Assembly: GCA_028291515.1 (NCBI GenBank) | Contig: JAQGHU010000114.1 | Coordinates: 1 to 64,000, forward strand | Reading direction: 5' to 3' | Source: Schlesneria sp. | GTDB taxonomy: Bacteria > Planctomycetota > Planctomycetia > Planctomycetales > Planctomycetaceae | Length of the DNA stretch: 64,000 nt | Shown here: positions 17,247 to 26,667 of the stretch, one piece after another | Numbering within the stretch: the first letter of the stretch is position 1 | How the letters are laid out: each line of letters starts with the position of its first letter | Translations under genes and position numbers: made by a program | Notes under the pieces: model-generated | Database searches by the model: none | The model's input: the letters and a program-made list of their open reading frames with translations, nothing else | Told to the model about the DNA's origin: nothing

Positions 17247-19322
17247 TCACTCGTTGGATTCGGAATGTGGAATCAGACTTTTCGCTGGCAATTCAACAAC
17301 CTGATCTACTCTAACATCATCGTCCCAAGAACGCTGTTCGTACAGCATGGGGGTGACGTTTGGTGCGACGGATTTCTCGTCGGACTCGACGCTGTCGGGC
17401 AGCGGTGTTGGCGAGGAGTATTGTTCTTGTTGGGTGGCAGACGGTGCCGGTAGTTCAATATCTATGGGAGATTGGCTATTTGGCGGATGCAACGGCAAAC
17501 CTTCAAAGTCCACCAGTTCTATTCCATCTCGAGCAGCGAGGCGGCCCATGCGATAGAGCAGGTCTCGAAGTGACTTATTGTATTCTGCCTGACTGCGATG
17601 GAAGGCGATTTTTGCCTGTGCCAAGCTCATCTCGGCCCGCAATACCGGGTCGATGCCAATTCGCATAGCGTCCTGATATTCCGCAGTCGCGGCATCGAAT
17701 CGGCGTTGGGCAGCAGCGGCACGACGACGATTCGTTTGCATTAGCGCGTGCCAACGCTGCATCGACTGCAGCACCACGTACAATTCACGGGCGATTTCAT
17801 CTTCCTGCATCGCCAAGGCGCGTTTGGCCTTCACAACACGAAACTCGAGTTGATGCACTTGTGATCGCTGGCTTCGCAACCATAGTGGCACCGTGTATTC
17901 GATCCCCGCATTCCAACTGGTCTCTTTGCCGCGGAGTAGCGATGCGTAGGCGTTGTTGAAACCTTCCGATGTGATTCCATCGTCGGTTCCACCGGTAATC
18001 AGGCGTCTGCCGAACCCGTTCAGACTTCCTCCGACCACAAGGTCCAATCGCGGATTGGCGAGATTGTTGGCCGCATTGAGTTGCAACTCCAGGCTTTGGA
18101 TATTGGTCTTTTGTCGTCGAAGCTCGATTCGATTGGTCAGGGCTTCATACAAGCAGATCGCTCGTTGCGGCTTAATCTCCCGGTGTTCGGGTTGGGCACT
18201 CGGATAGAGGACCATGCTGTCCTCGACGGGCAGACCAAGTAATCGCCGCAATCTGGCTTCCTGTTGGAATAGTTGTCCCAGCGCCTGGTCTCGGCGGGCC
18301 GTGGCATCGTGGTAAGTTTCTTCCGCCTGGGCTTCCTCCGACTCGCCGATAAGTTGGGTCTCGAATTTTCCGAGGGCATCGTCCCACATTTGTTTCGCGC
18401 TATTCGCATTTGAATCCTCGGCCTCGAATTCGCGGAACGAGAGATAGAGATCCCAATAAACTTCTCCAATCTCGCGCAGCAGATTCAGCAAATTCTCCTC
18501 GAAATCGATTTCGGCAAGTCGATTATTGATTCGTGCGATGACAACACCTTGGTTGACGTAGCTGAATCCACGAGCCTGCTGAGAAACGGGACCAGCGACC
18601 GCCGTATATTGCCGCCCTGCCCCGGCCCATAGCGGTTGTCGAAACTCGGCCCCCAATGCACCTGTAAAAGTGGAGTTGAACAAGTTAGTCGGCGCGTTGC
18701 TGTCGGAGTAAGCCCAGTTTTGCGTGAGCGAGAAGATTCCACCGGTCATCAACTGTTGATCGAGCCGCGTTTCCGATTGGGTATAGTCATTCGTCAATAC
18801 GTTTCCAGACTGGAGGATCGAATTCTGCGCCAGGGCGTCTCGGCCGCCCTTCATCGTCACCGAGAATCGAGGATCGAAGTCGGATAGAGCGGCCTCGGTG
18901 CCCCGGCTACCAAACAGAACTCCGGTGTTTTGAATGCTTGGGTCGTAAATGGACGCGACGCCATCTGGATTGGCCAGGATGGGATTCTGGGGAGATAAAA
19001 ACTGAGCGTTCTGGCGAAGGATCTGATTGTTTTCGATCGCCAGCTTGACGGCTTCTTCTAAGGAGATTGCTCGCAGTTCGACTTGGCTGGGGGCCACTAG
19101 CGGCCGTCCCTCACCAAGTGAGACGGGTTCGGTCGAATCAGATGATTCGGGTACTGGAGCAGCAACCTGTTCCGCCAATTGGCGATAGTGCTCCACGATT
19201 GGATTGTCGAGGATTGGCTCGCCATGCCGGAACGCAGCGCAGCCAGCGACAATGCCTGCTATCATCAAGATAGGGATGCGCAGTACGATCGCGTGCGTCG
19301 CAATAGAATGACCGCCCGGCAT
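17247..19322 (-). CDS. TolC-family outer-membrane channel lipoprotein
   Basis: About 691 residues, longer than typical TolC (about 470-500). I take the ATG at 19320-19322 (MPGGHS), preceded by GGAAA about nine bases upstream; the track start is an upstream TTG. A lipoprotein signal ends in VAGCAAF, so Cys would be lipidated. Two long helical repeat regions follow, with the TolC-type pattern of heptads and an ISLEEAVKLAIENNQIL segment near the start (cf. outer membrane efflux family). The C-terminal about 80 residues are Pro/Ser-rich. First gene of a probable operon with the HlyD adaptor and the M50 fusion; it would be the outer-membrane exit of the proposed export machine. Confidence 0.87.
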   Translation of the reverse strand: MPGGHSIATHAIVLRIPILMIAGIVAGCAAFRHGEPILDNPIVEHYRQLAEQVAAPVPESSDSTEPVSLGEGRPLVAPSQVELRAISLEEAVKLAIENNQILRQNAQFLSPQNPILANPDGVASIYDPSIQNTGVLFGSRGTEAALSDFDPRFSVTMKGGRDALAQNSILQSGNVLTNDYTQSETRLDQQLMTGGIFSLTQNWAYSDSNAPTNLFNSTFTGALGAEFRQPLWAGAGRQYTAVAGPVSQQARGFSYVNQGVVIARINNRLAEIDFEENLLNLLREIGEVYWDLYLSFREFEAEDSNANSAKQMWDDALGKFETQLIGESEEAQAEETYHDATARRDQALGQLFQQEARLRRLLGLPVEDSMVLYPSAQPEHREIKPQRAICLYEALTNRIELRRQKTNIQSLELQLNAANNLANPRLDLVVGGSLNGFGRRLITGGTDDGITSEGFNNAYASLLRGKETSWNAGIEYTVPLWLRSQRSQVHQLEFRVVKAKRALAMQEDEIARELYVVLQSMQRWHALMQTNRRRAAAAQRRFDAATAEYQDAMRIGIDPVLRAEMSLAQAKIAFHRSQAEYNKSLRDLLYRMGRLAARDGIELVDFEGLPLHPPNSQSPIDIELPAPSATQQEQYSSPTPLPDSVESDEKSVAPNVTPMLYEQRSWDDDVRVDQVVELPAKSLIPHSESNE

Positions 19323-19750
19323 TGATATGATTTCCAACCGCAAGGCGATTGTTGTTGAAGGGCCAAAATCCTACGCCATACGCTGCCGGCTAAATTGTCG
19401 TGTGCATGTAGCAGGGCACTTCAGTACGGTCCACGTAGATTGGTGCAATATCCAGCATCAGTCACGGGAAAAGTAGTGGACTATATTGGAGTTGATTCTC
19501 CCGCGGCGAATTCTGCCGAACATGCCTTCCGGAATGTCTTCGCCAGAATTGCTGATGCTAATGTCGAAGTTGGGGTAATTCTGTTGGTGCTATTCGCGGG
19601 AGGCGGGGTGTCACGACGGACAGTGCGGCATACGTAAAGTGATGACCGGAGCCATCTCAATGTTTGACCCCTCCACACTCCTCCCCAAATCGCAAGCCGC
19701 GCAAGACCGGGGAAACCAGTCGAGTTTTTTCGACACCGGGAATAAGTTGC
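19323..19750. other. Divergent intergenic region, no gene seen
   Basis: Non-coding stretch between the TolC-like gene (minus) and the DUF1549 gene (plus). The plus-strand ORFs the track places here (19395-19637, and the first 66 codons of 19664-21463) lack motifs. The promoter for the rightward gene follows at 19751. I could not find a convincing leftward promoter. Confidence 0.45.
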
Positions 19751-19778
19751 TTGACAAAACAGACATGCTGTCTACATT
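19751..19778 (+). promoter_or_regulatory. Promoter with embedded AGAC-N5-GTCT palindrome
   Basis: TTGACA at 19751-19756 and TACATT at 19773-19778 form a sigma70-type promoter with 16-base spacing. Inside the spacer lies the perfect palindrome AGACATGCTGTCT (19761-19773). The blaI-like gene at 47435 has the same arrangement (AGACATCGCGTCT between its -35 and -10). I infer that the BlaI-type repressor controls both. Drives the DUF1549 gene, whose start is 84 bases beyond the -10. Confidence 0.55.
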
Positions 19779-19861
19779 GTGTCGGAGTCGGCTATCGAAC
19801 TCATCTGACAATTCTTGTGATTTCATCAACTCATCTTCCCTTTCGGCTTCTGGAGGTCTCC

Positions 19862-21463
19862 GTGATCTTCCTCAAAATCATTGCCTTAGCGTTGGGGTTG
19901 ATCGTTGCTGGCGCCAATAGCGTCTGGGCCGATGAAGAGCCCGCGAATCGGGTGGCCTCGCCGCGGTTGACAACCGACCAGTTGTCGACTTGGATCGACG
20001 AGCAATTTGCCGCCGCCTGGCAGGAATCGAAGATTGTTCCGCCGAACCTCGTTGACGATGCGACGTTCATGCGGCGGACGTTTCTCGATTTAACGGGATC
20101 GATTCCCAGCGTCTCCGAAGCCCGTGATTTTCTGGAATATGCCGGCGAACGGCATCGTGGCGTTCTGGTCGATCGGTTGCTTACCGAGACCCGTCGTCCG
20201 GAAAAGTACGCGGATCGGACCGCTGCGCATTGGGCGACCCTCTGGCGGCGCATGATGGTGCCAGGGAATTCTCCGGAAGCGCAGATGGCGGTGGGGCTCG
20301 AGCCGTGGCTTAAAGAACAGTTCGCGGCCAACGTTCCTTACAACGAATTGGCTCGCAAGCTCATCACGGCCAAGAGCGATGGTCAGCAGATGATGGTGGT
20401 GAACCCCCAATTGGGGGTTCGCAACGGCGGGCCAGCGCTGTTCTTTCAAGCAGTGGGGGGCAAGCCAGAGTTCGCAGCGAGTTCCGTATCACGCGTCTTC
20501 CTGGGCGTTCGCATCGGGTGCGCGGAATGTCACGATCACCCGTTTGCTGCTTGGAAACAGCAGGATTTCTGGGGAATGGCGGCGTTCTTTGCAGGAGTCA
20601 AAAACGGTGTGATCGACGATACGTCATTAGCCAGCATTCGGTCGCCGAACGGTGGTCGGGAGTATGCCGCCGTGTTTCTGGGGGGAGGGGAGGCGAGAAT
20701 TGCGAGTGGAAAGTCGGCGCGAGAGACACTCGCCGACTGGATGGTTGCCGAGAACAACCCGCAATTTGCGGCAACGGTCGTGAACCGCGTCTGGCAGCAC
20801 CTGATCGGCTGTGGGATTACCGATTCTGTTGACGACCTCGACAAGGCTTCACCCGCCGAACGCCGTGTCCTGGATGAATTGGCGAAGAAGTTCGTTGATG
20901 CCGATTTCGATCTGCGATGGTTGATAGCCGGCATCACCAGAAGCCAATTGTATCAGCGAGAGTGCGTGCCGCTGAAAGAGGTCGACAGTGAGCCATCACC
21001 GGGCTTGAGGCCGATTAAGACGCTAGCGCCCGAGCAGGTCTTCAATTCGCTCGAACAGGCCCTGGCGCTGCCGATCGCGCGGGTCGACGGAAGTGCCCGG
21101 TTTAACGGACTGCGAGCTCAATTGATCGCGCGCATGAATGAAGCGGCTTCGAACAGTCCAGACGAGTACCGCGCCGGAATTCCTCAGGCGCTACTCTTGA
21201 TGAACGGACGCTTGACCACCGAAGCGACGGATCTCGAACAGAGCCGGACGCTTCGCGGTGTGCTGGATGCGCCGTTCCTGGATGCCGAAGCAAAGCTCAC
21301 GACGTTGTATCTGGCCACATTCAGTCGGCATCCGCGACCGGAAGAGAAACAGTTCCTGCTGAAGCACATTCAGAAACAGCCCCCTGGAGAACAGCAAAAG
21401 CAGGCGTATGCAGAAATCTTCTGGGGACTGCTGAACAGTCCGGAATTCGTGTTGGAAAAATGA
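19862..21463 (+). CDS. DUF1549/DUF1553 secreted protein with CxxCH motif
   Basis: About 533 residues from a GTG at 19862. I prefer this start because GGAGG lies five bases upstream and a signal peptide begins at once (IFLKIIALALGLIVAGANSVWA); the track start at 19664 adds 66 residues with no export signal. The N-terminal half is DUF1549 (WIDEQFAAAW...FLDLTGSIPSVSEARDFL), the C-terminal half DUF1553 (ETLADWMVAENNPQFAATVVNRVWQHL). Between them is CAECHDHPF, a CxxCH heme-binding-type motif. These proteins abound in planctomycetes, are exported, and are almost always paired with a DUF1501 gene, as here. Biochemical function is unknown; redox or polysaccharide roles have been guessed from context. 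Confidence 0.9.
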   Translation: MIFLKIIALALGLIVAGANSVWADEEPANRVASPRLTTDQLSTWIDEQFAAAWQESKIVPPNLVDDATFMRRTFLDLTGSIPSVSEARDFLEYAGERHRGVLVDRLLTETRRPEKYADRTAAHWATLWRRMMVPGNSPEAQMAVGLEPWLKEQFAANVPYNELARKLITAKSDGQQMMVVNPQLGVRNGGPALFFQAVGGKPEFAASSVSRVFLGVRIGCAECHDHPFAAWKQQDFWGMAAFFAGVKNGVIDDTSLASIRSPNGGREYAAVFLGGGEARIASGKSARETLADWMVAENNPQFAATVVNRVWQHLIGCGITDSVDDLDKASPAERRVLDELAKKFVDADFDLRWLIAGITRSQLYQRECVPLKEVDSEPSPGLRPIKTLAPEQVFNSLEQALALPIARVDGSARFNGLRAQLIARMNEAASNSPDEYRAGIPQALLLMNGRLTTEATDLEQSRTLRGVLDAPFLDAEAKLTTLYLATFSRHPRPEEKQFLLKHIQKQPPGEQQKQAYAEIFWGLLNSPEFVLEK

Positions 21464-21544
21464 ATCAAGCCCCCATCTCTTGGCGAGATTGGCTACGGCG
21501 TTGTCGGGCTCTTGTGATTGAGATTTCGCTTTTCGGAGAATGAT

Positions 21545-22867
21545 ATGTTCGACTATTCGCGTCGAGACTTCGTGCGACTCTCCCTTGCCAGCGCCCTTGG
21601 CGTCTCGTATTCCGGGTGGCTGCCTGAACTGGCTCAGGCGGCTAACGCTGCGGAGAAGGGTCGGCACAAATCATTTATTCTACTGTGGATGGCAGGCGGT
21701 CCGTCTCAGACCGATACGTTCGATCTGAAGGTCGGCAATCCCAACGGCGGACCATCCAAGGCGATCGAGACGGCTGTGCCCGGTATTCAGATCAGCGAGC
21801 ATCTACCGGGAGTCGCCAAGCAGATGAAAGATCTTGCGATCATCCGCAGTCTGACGACGCAAGAAGGAGATCACGATCGGGCCACACGCTTGATGCTGAC
21901 GGGGCATCGGCCTGGCCAGGAAGGGGTGAACTATCCGAGCCTCGGTTCACTGTTTGCCAAGGAATTGGGCGACGAAACGAGCGACCTGCCGCACTATATC
22001 AGTGTGTCGCAATTCCGATTCGGAAACGCGGGCGGTCCAGGCTTTCTCGGGCCGAACTATGCACCGTTGGTGGTGTCTGGCGACAGCAGCGATCCAGAAG
22101 CTCGTGCGAACCTGTCGATCGAGAACCTGAAACCTCCGGTCGGGGTCACCAAGGAATCAATGGAACGGCGATTTGAGATTTCCAAGTTCCTTCAGGACGA
22201 CTACACCAATCGGGCGCAGGGGCCATCCACGAAGGCTCACAAATCTAACTTCGATCGCGCGATGCGGATGATCGCCTCCAATGCGAAAGGGGCATTCAAA
22301 CTCGATGAAGAACCGGCGGCACTGCGAGACAAGTATGGTCGCAGCCAGTTCGGACAAGGTTGCCTGTTGGCTCGCCGGTTGGTCGAACGCGGCGTGTCAT
22401 TCGTGGAAGTGGCACTGAACGGTTGGGATACGCACGCCGACAACTTCGCTCAGGTGAAGCGGCTTAGCGAAACGCTCGATCCGGCTTGGTCAACGCTGAT
22501 GTCCGATCTTCGCGAACGCGGGTTGCTCGAATCGACTCTGATCGTCTGGATGGGCGAGTTCGGCCGGACTCCGAAGATTAACGCAACGACCGGCAGGGAT
22601 CATTTTCCGCTGGCCTGGTCCACGGTGCTCGGCGGCGGGGGGATCAAGGGAGGCCAGGTGATCGGGAACACCGGTGACACGGGCATGGAAGTGAAGGACC
22701 GGCCCGTCAAGATCGCCGACTTGTACGCGACGATGTGCGCGGGAATTGGCGTCAACCCCGAGCACGAAAACATCTCACCTGAAGGCCGACCGATTCCGTT
22801 GGTCGAACGAGGTGGCAAGGCCGTCGAGGAACTTGTCGTCGCACCCGCAGCGAAACATCAAACATAG
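21545..22867 (+). CDS. DUF1501 protein, Tat-exported
   Basis: About 440 residues starting at ATG 21545 (MFDYSRRDFVRL); GGAG lies nine bases upstream, and the track adds nine unsupported codons. The N-terminus has a twin-arginine signal (SRRDFVRLSLASALG) with cleavage near AQAANA. The body shows the DUF1501 features: FILLWMAGGPSQTDTFDLK, then LIVWMGEFGRTPKIN and GRDHFPLAWSTVLGGGGIKGGQVIG. The family is related to the alkaline phosphatase/sulfatase superfamily. It lies 81 bases after the DUF1549/DUF1553 gene and is probably co-transcribed; the pair is a standard planctomycete module acting in the periplasm or at the surface. Confidence 0.92.
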   Translation: MFDYSRRDFVRLSLASALGVSYSGWLPELAQAANAAEKGRHKSFILLWMAGGPSQTDTFDLKVGNPNGGPSKAIETAVPGIQISEHLPGVAKQMKDLAIIRSLTTQEGDHDRATRLMLTGHRPGQEGVNYPSLGSLFAKELGDETSDLPHYISVSQFRFGNAGGPGFLGPNYAPLVVSGDSSDPEARANLSIENLKPPVGVTKESMERRFEISKFLQDDYTNRAQGPSTKAHKSNFDRAMRMIASNAKGAFKLDEEPAALRDKYGRSQFGQGCLLARRLVERGVSFVEVALNGWDTHADNFAQVKRLSETLDPAWSTLMSDLRERGLLESTLIVWMGEFGRTPKINATTGRDHFPLAWSTVLGGGGIKGGQVIGNTGDTGMEVKDRPVKIADLYATMCAGIGVNPEHENISPEGRPIPLVERGGKAVEELVVAPAAKHQT

Positions 22868-22901
22868 AGATCCCAAGCTCGAGATTCGAGTCACAAAAAC
22901 G

Positions 22902-22919
22902 CTACGACCACTGTCCTAG
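22902..22919. promoter_or_regulatory. Candidate third BlaI-type palindrome
   Basis: CTACGACCACTGTCCTAG is a CTA-N-GAC-N4-GTC-N-TAG palindrome just upstream of the EF-hand gene. It shares the GAC/GTC arms with the AGAC-N5-GTCT boxes at 19761 and 47364, but its spacing is one base shorter, so the link is weak. Confidence 0.3.
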
Positions 22920-22935
22920 TATTGCACGTTTTCCG

Positions 22936-24711
22936 ATGACATATTCTTACAACACTCTCCGACTATCGATTGCGGAATCGGCCAGGCCGATCTCCTGGAA
23001 ATCGATCTTTTGGAGGTTGAGGCTTCTCTGTTTGGCACTTGCCATCAGCGTCCTTGCATCCGGTTTGGTTCAGGCGGATGAACCGGCCACTAGTTCCGAA
23101 GTTCGCGACGTGATGTTCATGCTCGATAGCGGCCCCGTGCATTTGAGAATTCATGTTTCGGTCGGTGGCGTGTCTCCGCAGAACGCTCGGCGGGCTAGTT
23201 TGGATCGGCTGTTGAAAACGCTTGATACGAACGGCGACGGCAAACTGTCGCGGGAAGAGGCCGAGCGCACTCCGCTATTCCGCGAAAAACAGCGTCCGAA
23301 GGCAGAAGCATTTCTGAAAGAAATCGGGGCGACGCCAGCGTTTTCTCGACGCGATATGGAACAGAGGTTCGAGCGATTCGGCGGCGAGACGATCGTCTAT
23401 CGCCAAAACGACACCACTTCTGCCAGCGACGATGCCATCTTCAAATTGCTCGACGCGAACCAGGACGGCGTCGTGGATTTGGCGGAGATGCAGAACTCGG
23501 TGGATCTGCTGCTGGCGAAGGACTTTGATGACGATGAATGCGTGACACTCGACGAATTTTCACCTCCCCCTGCCACACTGCTACAACCGCAAGCCGTGGC
23601 ATCAACACAACCTCGCCCCCAGGCCGCGGAGGAGCTGTTGCGTGATACCAATCAGACTCTGCTGCCTGCACAGCTCTTGCAGAAGTACGATAAGAATCGT
23701 GATCACAAGCTTTCCGCAGCGGAATTGGACTGGTCAAAAGAGGCGATCACCACCTGCGATACCGACAAGGATGGACAGCTCAGTTTGAAAGAGCTGGCGG
23801 GCGTGAAGAATTCGCCGGTCGCAATTGAACTGGCCGCAGATGTGATTCATCGGGACGGACAGCCAATGCTGCGAATGCTTGGGTCAACCGGCGACTTAGC
23901 AGATGGTGACAATGTTCCCGAGCATGCCACAATCAGCTTGCAAAGCGGTCTATTTACTTTCTCGTCACGCGATGTCGATCCCTTCGAGGAATCGATGACG
24001 GTTGCTTTGCGGATCTTCAATGAGCTGGATGCCGACAAAAACGGATATCTCGATCGCGACGAGACGATGCTCCGCGAACGGTTCGGCCGCGGCCTGTTCG
24101 ATCAGATCGATGCCGACGGAGATGGCAAGATTTTCGGGGAGGAGATGAAAGAGTTCATTCGTGCTCGCGGCGAACCGGTCGCGATGACTTGCCAGATCAC
24201 TGTCTACGATGACGGGGCCGGATTCTTCTCGACGCTTGATTCCAACGGAGACCGTCGGATTTCAATGCGCGAGATGCGATATGCCGACAAGACGCTCGCG
24301 CGAATGGAACGAGATGACAAACCGGGGCTTTCCGTGTCAGAACCAACTCGGCGTTTCCGTATCGAATTTAGGCGCGGGGTTTTCAATCCATTCGGCAATC
24401 AGGAACGTCGAGTGAATCCGCAGATGCCGACGGCTCAAGTCGACACCATCAAACCACGGGCCGTGGGGCCGATCTGGTTTCAACGGTGGGATCGCAACAA
24501 CGATGGTGACATCACTTGGCGCGAGTTTCTTGGTCCGCGAGATGCCTTTGAACAACTCGACGCCGACCGCGATGACTTGATCGACCCGAAAGAAGCGGAA
24601 GCGGCCAGAGAAGCAACGGCCAGCAATCGACCTGTGAAACCCGCAACCGATTCAACCGGTCGCGATCCAAAATCAGTACCTGTCAGCTCGGAAATCGTTC
24701 CGGAACAGTAG
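22936..24711 (+). CDS. Secreted protein with nine EF-hand motifs
   Basis: 591 residues. A hydrophobic signal (LRLLCLALAISVLASGLVQA) after a long basic N-region directs export. Nine EF-hand-type calcium loops are visible, at about residues 96 (DTNGDGKLS), 174 (DANQDGVVD), 252 (DKNRDHKLS), 275 (DTDKDGQLS), 365 (DADKNGYLD), 392 (DADGDGKIF), 434 (DSNGDRRIS), 518 (DRNNDGDIT) and 542 (DADRDDLID). Most keep Asp/Asn at positions 1, 3 and 5 of the loop, so calcium binding is likely for most. It probably acts as a periplasmic or surface calcium-binding scaffold; no enzymatic domain is visible. It follows the DUF1501 gene by 68 bases and precedes moxR by 78. Confidence 0.9.
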   Translation: MTYSYNTLRLSIAESARPISWKSIFWRLRLLCLALAISVLASGLVQADEPATSSEVRDVMFMLDSGPVHLRIHVSVGGVSPQNARRASLDRLLKTLDTNGDGKLSREEAERTPLFREKQRPKAEAFLKEIGATPAFSRRDMEQRFERFGGETIVYRQNDTTSASDDAIFKLLDANQDGVVDLAEMQNSVDLLLAKDFDDDECVTLDEFSPPPATLLQPQAVASTQPRPQAAEELLRDTNQTLLPAQLLQKYDKNRDHKLSAAELDWSKEAITTCDTDKDGQLSLKELAGVKNSPVAIELAADVIHRDGQPMLRMLGSTGDLADGDNVPEHATISLQSGLFTFSSRDVDPFEESMTVALRIFNELDADKNGYLDRDETMLRERFGRGLFDQIDADGDGKIFGEEMKEFIRARGEPVAMTCQITVYDDGAGFFSTLDSNGDRRISMREMRYADKTLARMERDDKPGLSVSEPTRRFRIEFRRGVFNPFGNQERRVNPQMPTAQVDTIKPRAVGPIWFQRWDRNNDGDITWREFLGPRDAFEQLDADRDDLIDPKEAEAAREATASNRPVKPATDSTGRDPKSVPVSSEIVPEQ

Positions 24712-24789
24712 TCGCCAACACCACAATAAAGTTACCTGCAGCATCACCTCCATTGACTTCAATCGCCAGTAACCAGACGGATAGCAACG

Positions 24790-25821
24790 ATGCCAACCCC
24801 ACCTTTGAATGATGATGCCGCCGCGGTCACGCGACTGCGAGAGGCTCGGACCAAGATCAAGCACGAACTGGCCAAGATCGTCGTCGGCCAGGACGAAATC
24901 ATTGATTCGCTATTGATCGGGATGTTGTGTCGCGGTCACATCCTGCTGCACGGCGTGCCGGGGTTGGGCAAGACCTTGATGGCTCGCACGCTGGCGAGGA
25001 CTCTACAAATGGAGTTTCGTCGCATTCAATTCACTCCCGACTTGATGCCGGCCGACATTACGGGCACGGATGTCATGGAAGAGGACCATGCGACCGGCAA
25101 ACACAAGGTTTCGTTCTTGCCGGGACCGGTCTTCACCAACTTTCTGCTGGCGGACGAAATCAACCGCACGCCTCCAAAGACCCAGGCGGCGCTGTTGCAG
25201 GCGATGCAGGAAGCGGAGATTTCAGTCGGACGCGAGACGTACAAACTGAAACCGCCGTTCTTCGTTGTCGCGACCCAGAACCCGATTGAGATGGAGGGGA
25301 CATACCCGCTGCCAGAGGCGCAACTCGACCGCTTCATGTTCAATTTGAAGATCAAATACCCCTCGGTCGACGAAGAGGTGCAGATCATTAAAGGGACGAC
25401 AAGTATTACCACCGCCAGCGCCGATGCGGTATTGCAAGCCGAAGAGGTGCTGCGTTTGCAAGAGTTGGTTCGCGGCGTCCCCGTCGCCGACAGCGTTGTG
25501 CGTTACGCCGCACGGCTTGTGGCAGCGACTCGACCAGTAATGGCGGGTAAAGACACCGGTGCGAAATCCCTCGACGCAATTCACAAGTACATATCATATG
25601 GAGCCAGCCCGCGAGCATCGCAGTTCCTGGTGCTAGGCTCGAAAGCGCGGGCCATCCTGTCTGGCAGATACCACGTGGATTTCGACGACATCAAAGCGGT
25701 GGCTCATCCAGTTCTACGTCATCGGCTCGTTCTGAACTTTCATGCGAGGGCTGACAACATCGATTCCGATGTCCTTGTCAATCGTCTCCTGGAAGCAGTT
25801 CCGACCGAGGAGCGAAAATGA
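24790..25821 (+). CDS. MoxR-family AAA+ ATPase
   Basis: 343 residues. Walker A is GVPGLGKT, Walker B LLADEINRTPPKTQAALLQAMQE, and the sensor region ATQNPIEMEGTYPLPEAQLDRFMF is diagnostic for MoxR. C-terminal lid domain present, full family length. MoxR ATPases act with von Willebrand A-domain proteins as chaperone or metal-insertion systems. Here moxR opens the MoxR-DUF58-BatA array, and its stop overlaps the ATG of the next gene (ATGA, 25818-25821), so translation is coupled to the first member of the secreted paralogue family. Confidence 0.95.
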   Translation: MPTPPLNDDAAAVTRLREARTKIKHELAKIVVGQDEIIDSLLIGMLCRGHILLHGVPGLGKTLMARTLARTLQMEFRRIQFTPDLMPADITGTDVMEEDHATGKHKVSFLPGPVFTNFLLADEINRTPPKTQAALLQAMQEAEISVGRETYKLKPPFFVVATQNPIEMEGTYPLPEAQLDRFMFNLKIKYPSVDEEVQIIKGTTSITTASADAVLQAEEVLRLQELVRGVPVADSVVRYAARLVAATRPVMAGKDTGAKSLDAIHKYISYGASPRASQFLVLGSKARAILSGRYHVDFDDIKAVAHPVLRHRLVLNFHARADNIDSDVLVNRLLEAVPTEERK

Positions 25822-26624
25822 TGTATCGCACAGGTCCATTGATTGCGTTTTGCCTGATTGGTTCGCTGCTGGCCGCAGACGACACGGAAACGACTGCGCG
25901 ACAGACGCGACTGGCGGCCATGCGACAGCGTGCCGAGGCCTTGAAACTGAAGGTTAGCGGGAAGCCCGAACTGCGGCGTGTCGAAAAGGAACCGTTGTTC
26001 CGATACAGTGACCCGACCAGGACCACGACCGACGGGACTTTGTGGCTGTGGACTGAGGCTGGGCGACCGCTTGCGGCGGCCTGTCTGTTCAACGATACGC
26101 GGGAAGGATTTCAGTGGAACTATGAATGTGTCTCACTGAGTGACTCGGCGCTGTTCCTGGATGGCCGACCCGGCTGGAACTGGCGACCGGTCTCGAAACC
26201 ACGCCACTGGATTCGCGTGACTGATCCGGAACCGGCGCGTTCGGAGGCGGCGCGGTTGCTTCAGATGAAAGCACTGCTGGTGCAGTTTCACGCGGACGCA
26301 GACGAAGATGGCAACGTCTCACAGCTAAGGTTGTTACCTCGGCAAGTTCTTCGCTACCGAAGTCCCGATGACAAAATCGAAGATGGAGCGATGTTTCTGT
26401 TCGTATCCGGAACTAATCCGGAAGTGCTCGTTCAAGTCGAAGCCATGACGGATGCTAATCGTGGTTGGCGAATCAGCTTCGCGCGAATGGCTGCGTCGCG
26501 GCTAAAAATCACTTCCGACGACAAGACAGTGTGGGAAGCCGAACGAATCCGCGAATGGAATCCTCAACACGAATACTTCTCGCATTATGGCTCGGATCGC
26601 GGCGAGCTTGACCAGGACAAGTAA
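25818..26624 (+). CDS. Secreted hypothetical protein, paralogue family member 1
   Basis: 268 residues, signal peptide LIAFCLIGSLLAADD. First of eight paralogues in this window. The family shares an aromatic-rich block LFRYSDPTR...LWLWTEAGRP near residue 60, a central LLQMKAL helix, an LRLLPRQVLRY strand, and GAMFLFVSGTNPEVLVQVEA followed by a VW near the end. I do not know a family name or function. This copy is the most divergent in the GTDPE block, having GTNPE. It overlaps the moxR stop by four bases and precedes the DUF58 gene by 43 bases, so it belongs to the MoxR operon. Confidence 0.85.
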   Translation: MMYRTGPLIAFCLIGSLLAADDTETTARQTRLAAMRQRAEALKLKVSGKPELRRVEKEPLFRYSDPTRTTTDGTLWLWTEAGRPLAAACLFNDTREGFQWNYECVSLSDSALFLDGRPGWNWRPVSKPRHWIRVTDPEPARSEAARLLQMKALLVQFHADADEDGNVSQLRLLPRQVLRYRSPDDKIEDGAMFLFVSGTNPEVLVQVEAMTDANRGWRISFARMAASRLKITSDDKTVWEAERIREWNPQHEYFSHYGSDRGELDQDK

Positions 26625-26667
26625 CGACCATTCGATAACGTGCGCGTCGCACAATTGAGATTTCACC

